Shown one piece after another: positions 5,775 to 8,126 of a DNA stretch of 8,126 bases. The translations under genes and the position numbers were made by a program. Position 1 is the stretch's first letter, and every line of letters begins with the position of its first letter. Origin of the DNA: Acidobacteriota bacterium (GTDB lineage Bacteria; Acidobacteriota; UBA6911); assembly GCA_017860075.1 (NCBI GenBank), contig JAFNAH010000044.1, positions 1 through 8,126 on the forward strand, read 5' to 3'. The notes below the pieces were generated by a model. That model was given only the letters and a program-made list of their open reading frames with translations. It did not search any database and was not told the origin of the DNA.

Positions 5775-7031
5775 TCACGCGGCCTTCTTCAACGGAACCG
5801 TCCCCCTGGTAAGCACCTCGATGGCCCGGTCCATCTGGTCTCTCTGGATCTTTTCCTGAAGCTCCCGGTACTTGGCGATATCTTCCTTTGTATCGTAGAT
5901 CGCCTCGACCAACAGCTCCTGCTGGGTCTCGTCGTCAGGAGCCTCGACATCAGGCTTGATGCCTGCATTCCGGATTGTCTCGTCCTGGATCATCTTCCCG
6001 TCAGGGGTGAATATCTTCGAAGTGGAGAGGAACAACACGGCGCCGCTCCTGAGCGCGATCTGATCCTGGATGGATCCGATCCCGAAGGACTTCTCCCCTA
6101 CAAGGACCGCACGTTTGTGGGCCTTGAGCGCCCCGGCGGCCACTTCGGCCGCGCCCGCGGTCGATTCGTTGAGCAGGACCACCATTGGCATATCCGTCAG
6201 GAATTCCGTTGTGACGGCCGCCACTTCCTTCATCCGCTCTCCCCGCCGGTTCTGGCAGTAATAGATCACCCCATCCTTAAGGAAGAAGTTTGCCAGTTCG
6301 GCTCCGCTCCGGGCCTCTCCCTCGGCGCAATCCCTCACGTCGAGAATGAGTTTCTGTGCCCCGGCGGACACGAGGGTTTTGAGCTTCACGCGGACATCGC
6401 TCACGATCGAACCGGCCAGCGACGGCACTTGAAGCACGCCTATGCCTCCGTCAAGCATGCGCGACGCAGGGGCGGCAGGCACGTCCGGCTTGCGTACAAT
6501 CTCGATGTCAAGGGGCTTGGTGCGGGCGCCGCGGAAGACTGACACTTTCAGTTTCGAATCGGGAGCACCGCGCAGAAGGCTCTCGGCCTCGAGGATGCTC
6601 TTATCCTCGACTCCCGATCCGTCGAGCGCCATGACATAGTCGCCCGGCCTGATCCCTGCGGCTTCGGCAGGGCCTCCCTTCTGCACAGAGACCACGAATA
6701 TCACATTGGCACGCTTGGACAGCACCATTCCCGCACCGGCCGAGGCTTCGGCCCGGCGCTTCTGAAGCGCTTCATACTGCGCCTTGGTGAAAAAGCTGCT
6801 GTAGGGATCGAGCGCGTCGATCATCCCGCGCATGGCGCCGTCCTGAACCCGGTTCATGTCGGGCGACTCGACATAATCCTCGTTGATCTTCTTCAGGGCA
6901 TCCATGAACACGGCGAGTTCCTTGTACGCCTCGTCCTTGGCGACGACACGCCCATAGAACGCCGCCATCAGGCCGTACGTAACCACCACGGCCGACAAAA
7001 AAAACACAAAAGTCTTTCCCTTTTGCAGCAT
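5775..7031 (-). CDS. Membrane-anchored PDZ/S41 (C-terminal-processing protease) homologue with lost catalytic residues
   Basis: The 418-residue protein has a basic start and hydrophobic segment (about residues 7-27; signal anchor or signal peptide), then the S41 N-terminal region (YVESPDMNRV, IDALDPYSSFFTKAQYEAL). A PDZ domain (about 98-182) has GGPAEAAGIRPGDYVMALDG, and an S41 core (about 195-365) ends with FTPDGKMIQD and GIKPDVEAP. It therefore belongs to the CtpA/Tsp family, which cleaves C-termini of envelope proteins. The active site is changed, however. Aligned to E. coli Tsp Ser430, Asp441 and Lys455, this protein has Gly293, Ala304 and Ile318, with identical spacing (11 and 25), and the usual RNNPGG is RDCAEGE. 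It is likely a non-proteolytic scaffold or PDZ binding protein. The frame is intact, with GGAGG four bases before the ATG and a TTGCCG-17-TATAAT promoter, so decay to a pseudogene is not evident. Confidence 0.9.
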   Translation of the reverse strand: MLQKGKTFVFFLSAVVVTYGLMAAFYGRVVAKDEAYKELAVFMDALKKINEDYVESPDMNRVQDGAMRGMIDALDPYSSFFTKAQYEALQKRRAEASAGAGMVLSKRANVIFVVSVQKGGPAEAAGIRPGDYVMALDGSGVEDKSILEAESLLRGAPDSKLKVSVFRGARTKPLDIEIVRKPDVPAAPASRMLDGGIGVLQVPSLAGSIVSDVRVKLKTLVSAGAQKLILDVRDCAEGEARSGAELANFFLKDGVIYYCQNRRGERMKEVAAVTTEFLTDMPMVVLLNESTAGAAEVAAGALKAHKRAVLVGEKSFGIGSIQDQIALRSGAVLFLSTSKIFTPDGKMIQDETIRNAGIKPDVEAPDDETQQELLVEAIYDTKEDIAKYRELQEKIQRDQMDRAIEVLTRGTVPLKKAA

Positions 7032-7057
7032 TGAACCTCCAGAGAGCGCAACACTTG

Positions 7058-7086
7058 ATTATATAGAAACAGCCGGTCGGCGGCAA
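7058..7086 (-). promoter_or_regulatory. Promoter of the S41-like gene
   Basis: The minus strand shows TTGCCG (7086-7081), 17 bases, then a perfect TATAAT (7063-7058). The predicted start near 7051 gives a leader of about 20 bases containing the GGAGG ribosome-binding site of the gene starting at 7031. The -35 matches the consensus at four of six positions. This points to constitutive sigma-70 expression of the S41-like protein. Confidence 0.8.
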
Positions 7087-7088
7087 CG

Positions 7089-7107
7089 GCGATTTGGCTC
7101 TAATCGC
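7089..7107. repeat. Inverted repeat in the divergent control region
   Basis: GCGATT (7089-7094) and AATCGC (7102-7107) are perfect inverted copies separated by seven bases. They lie two bases upstream of the -35 of the minus-strand promoter and about 30 bases before the candidate plus-strand promoter. This placement suits an operator or activator site shared by both directions. A six-base arm is short, so chance is a real alternative. Confidence 0.3.
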
Positions 7108-7138
7108 TAAAGTTTCAGGCACTTCCGTTTGAAGGCGG

Positions 7139-7167
7139 TTGCCGTCCCTGCTGGTGGATTTCATACA
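7139..7167 (+). promoter_or_regulatory. Weak candidate promoter for ruvX-mltG
   Basis: TTGCCG (7139-7144), the same -35 hexamer as the divergent promoter, is followed after 17 bases by CATACA (7162-7167), a poor -10 with about three matches. Transcription would start near 7174. If real, it excludes the ATG at 7167 as the ruvX start. The poor -10 keeps confidence low. Confidence 0.3.
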
Positions 7168-7208
7168 TGGCAGCTGCCAGGGGGAGGTCATCGCGCCTTG
7201 AACTGCCT

Positions 7209-7232
7209 GGGGCCTTATGGTCCAATGGCCCC
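7209..7232 (+). repeat. GC hairpin abutting the ruvX GTG
   Basis: GGGGCC (7209-7214) pairs with GGCCCC (7227-7232) around a 12-base loop. The last paired base lies directly before the GTG chosen as the ruvX start. Such a stem would cover the place where a ribosome-binding site should lie, and no Shine-Dalgarno is visible there. It is either a structure that lowers translation or a sign that initiation occurs upstream. Confidence 0.35.
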
Positions 7233-7649
7233 GTGAAAAGCGGACGCTTGCTTGCATTGGACTACGGCGCGCGCAAAGTCGGGATCGCGCTCTGCGACGA
7301 AATGGGGATTGCCGTTCAGCCGGCCCCGGCACTCGCCAACAAAGGACGCAGGGATCTCGTGGCCCGGATCCGCCGCCTCGTCGAACAGTACGGCATCGAG
7401 GGGGTGGTGATCGGCCTGCCTCTCAATATGGACGGCACGGCAGGCGAATCAGCAGCCGAAGCGAGGAAGTTCATGCAGACTCTGGAGGCTGAGCTGAACC
7501 TCCCGCTGACTGCGATCGACGAGCGGCTGACTACCGTCGAAGCCGCCGAACTCTGGAAAAAGATGAGTCCACGCCGACAGAAGAAGTACCGCAGCGTCGA
7601 CTCGCTTGCAGCTGCTCTGATTCTTCAGAGATACCTGGACGAAAAATGA
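7233..7649 (+). CDS. ruvX: RuvX/YqgF family Holliday-junction resolvase-like nuclease
   Basis: RuvX (YqgF) is an RNase-H-fold nuclease implicated in 16S rRNA 5' end maturation and, in other reports, in Holliday-junction resolution. The protein carries every family motif: LLALDYGARKVGIAL with Asp10, VVIGLPLNMDGTAG (58-71), DERLTTVEA (96-104) and VDSLAAALILQRYL (122-135) with Asp123. From GTG 7233 it has 138 residues, the length of E. coli YqgF. An ATG at 7167 in the same frame would add 22 residues that look unlike the family, preceded only by a weak GGTGGA, so I prefer the GTG although it has no clear Shine-Dalgarno. The stop overlaps the mltG start as ATGA, indicating translational coupling. 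Confidence 0.93.
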   Translation: MKSGRLLALDYGARKVGIALCDEMGIAVQPAPALANKGRRDLVARIRRLVEQYGIEGVVIGLPLNMDGTAGESAAEARKFMQTLEAELNLPLTAIDERLTTVEAAELWKKMSPRRQKKYRSVDSLAAALILQRYLDEK

Positions 7650-8126
7650 GCGTCGTTTTCCGCACGACAATCTGGTCCGCGCTGGCCCTGGTTCTGATCG
7701 TCGCGGCCAGCCTGGCCTGGATGCACGCAGAGATCACGGCCCCCTACTACGGTGCGAGATCCCCGGAGGTCTTCGTGGAAATCGCCAGCGGGGCCGGAGC
7801 TCATTCCGTCGCCGCACAGCTCGCAGCCGCAGGCGTGATCAGAAATCGGCTGCTCTTTGAGATCTATGTGCGCTGGACCGGTATGGACAGGCGGCTCAAA
7901 GCGGGCGAGTACCGTTTCGCTGCCCCGGCCGCTCCTGCCGAGGTCGTGCGACGCATCGTGGCCGGGGACATCTTCTTTCACTCAGTCACCCTCCCGGAGG
8001 GACTGACGGCCCGGGAGGCCGTCTCATTGATCGCTCAGGCCGGTATAGGCGACGCACGGGAACTGGAGCAGGCGCTACAGCGGGTGGATTGGATCGCGGA
8101 CCTCGATCCCGCAGCGACATCCCTCG
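7646..8126 (+). CDS. mltG: Endolytic murein transglycosylase MltG, N-terminal part (runs off the right edge)
   Basis: MltG (YceG family) is an inner-membrane lytic transglycosylase that cleaves nascent glycan strands and is thought to set their length. The 160 codons present give a short N-terminal tail, one transmembrane segment (about residues 9-26) and the start of the periplasmic LysM-like module. Family blocks are plain: VAAQLAAAGVIRNRLLFEIY (55-74), LKAGEYRF (84-91) and VTLPEGLTAREA (114-125). The catalytic domain with its glutamate lies beyond the window, so activity cannot be judged. ATG 7646 overlaps the ruvX stop by ATGA. The ruvX-mltG neighbourhood occurs in several bacterial groups. 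Confidence 0.94.
   Translation, partial: MSVVFRTTIWSALALVLIVAASLAWMHAEITAPYYGARSPEVFVEIASGAGAHSVAAQLAAAGVIRNRLLFEIYVRWTGMDRRLKAGEYRFAAPAAPAEVVRRIVAGDIFFHSVTLPEGLTAREAVSLIAQAGIGDARELEQALQRVDWIADLDPAATSL

Overview
The window is ordinary-looking chromosomal core DNA from a high-GC bacterium. It shows no mobile elements, CRISPR arrays or sign of horizontal transfer. Conserved gene order, a tRNA with an encoded CCA end, a four-cysteine element in PheS and the ruvX-mltG pair suggest a Gram-negative-like lineage such as Acidobacteriota or a deltaproteobacterial relative. That taxonomic guess is inference and was not tested.

Layout. Positions 1-5436, all on the minus strand, hold the classical translation cluster, read from high to low coordinate: thrS, infC, rpmI, rplT, pheS, pheT. 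PheT runs off the left edge. Upstream of thrS (5601-5675) is tRNA-Val(GAC) with a near-consensus promoter. Upstream of that, also on the minus strand, is a membrane-anchored PDZ/S41 C-terminal-processing-protease-like gene (5775-7031). A divergent control region (7032-7232) separates it from the plus-strand pair ruvX-mltG (7233-8126), where MltG runs off the right edge.

How the genes work together. ThrRS and PheRS charge tRNAs, IF3 controls initiation fidelity, and L35 and L20 are large-subunit proteins, so the minus-strand block is a translation operon like thrS-infC-rpmI-rplT-pheST of Escherichia coli. Its punctuation is informative. An extended -10 motif lies upstream of thrS. The infC ribosome-binding site abuts an ATG and sits at ideal spacing from an ATC, recalling the non-canonical, self-regulated infC start of other bacteria. 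A bulged hairpin precedes rplT. A strong intrinsic terminator lies just before pheS, where E. coli has its pheM attenuator.

Most notable observations: (1) the S41-family protein has lost all three catalytic positions (Ser to Gly293, Lys to Ile318, Asp to Ala304) in an otherwise intact reading frame with its own good promoter, so it looks like a pseudoprotease; (2) PheT lacks the N-terminal EMAPII-type tRNA-binding domain; (3) ThrRS lacks the TGS domain; (4) infC probably starts at ATC; (5) the rplT-pheS terminator may be an attenuator. I do not see a wholly novel multi-gene system here.
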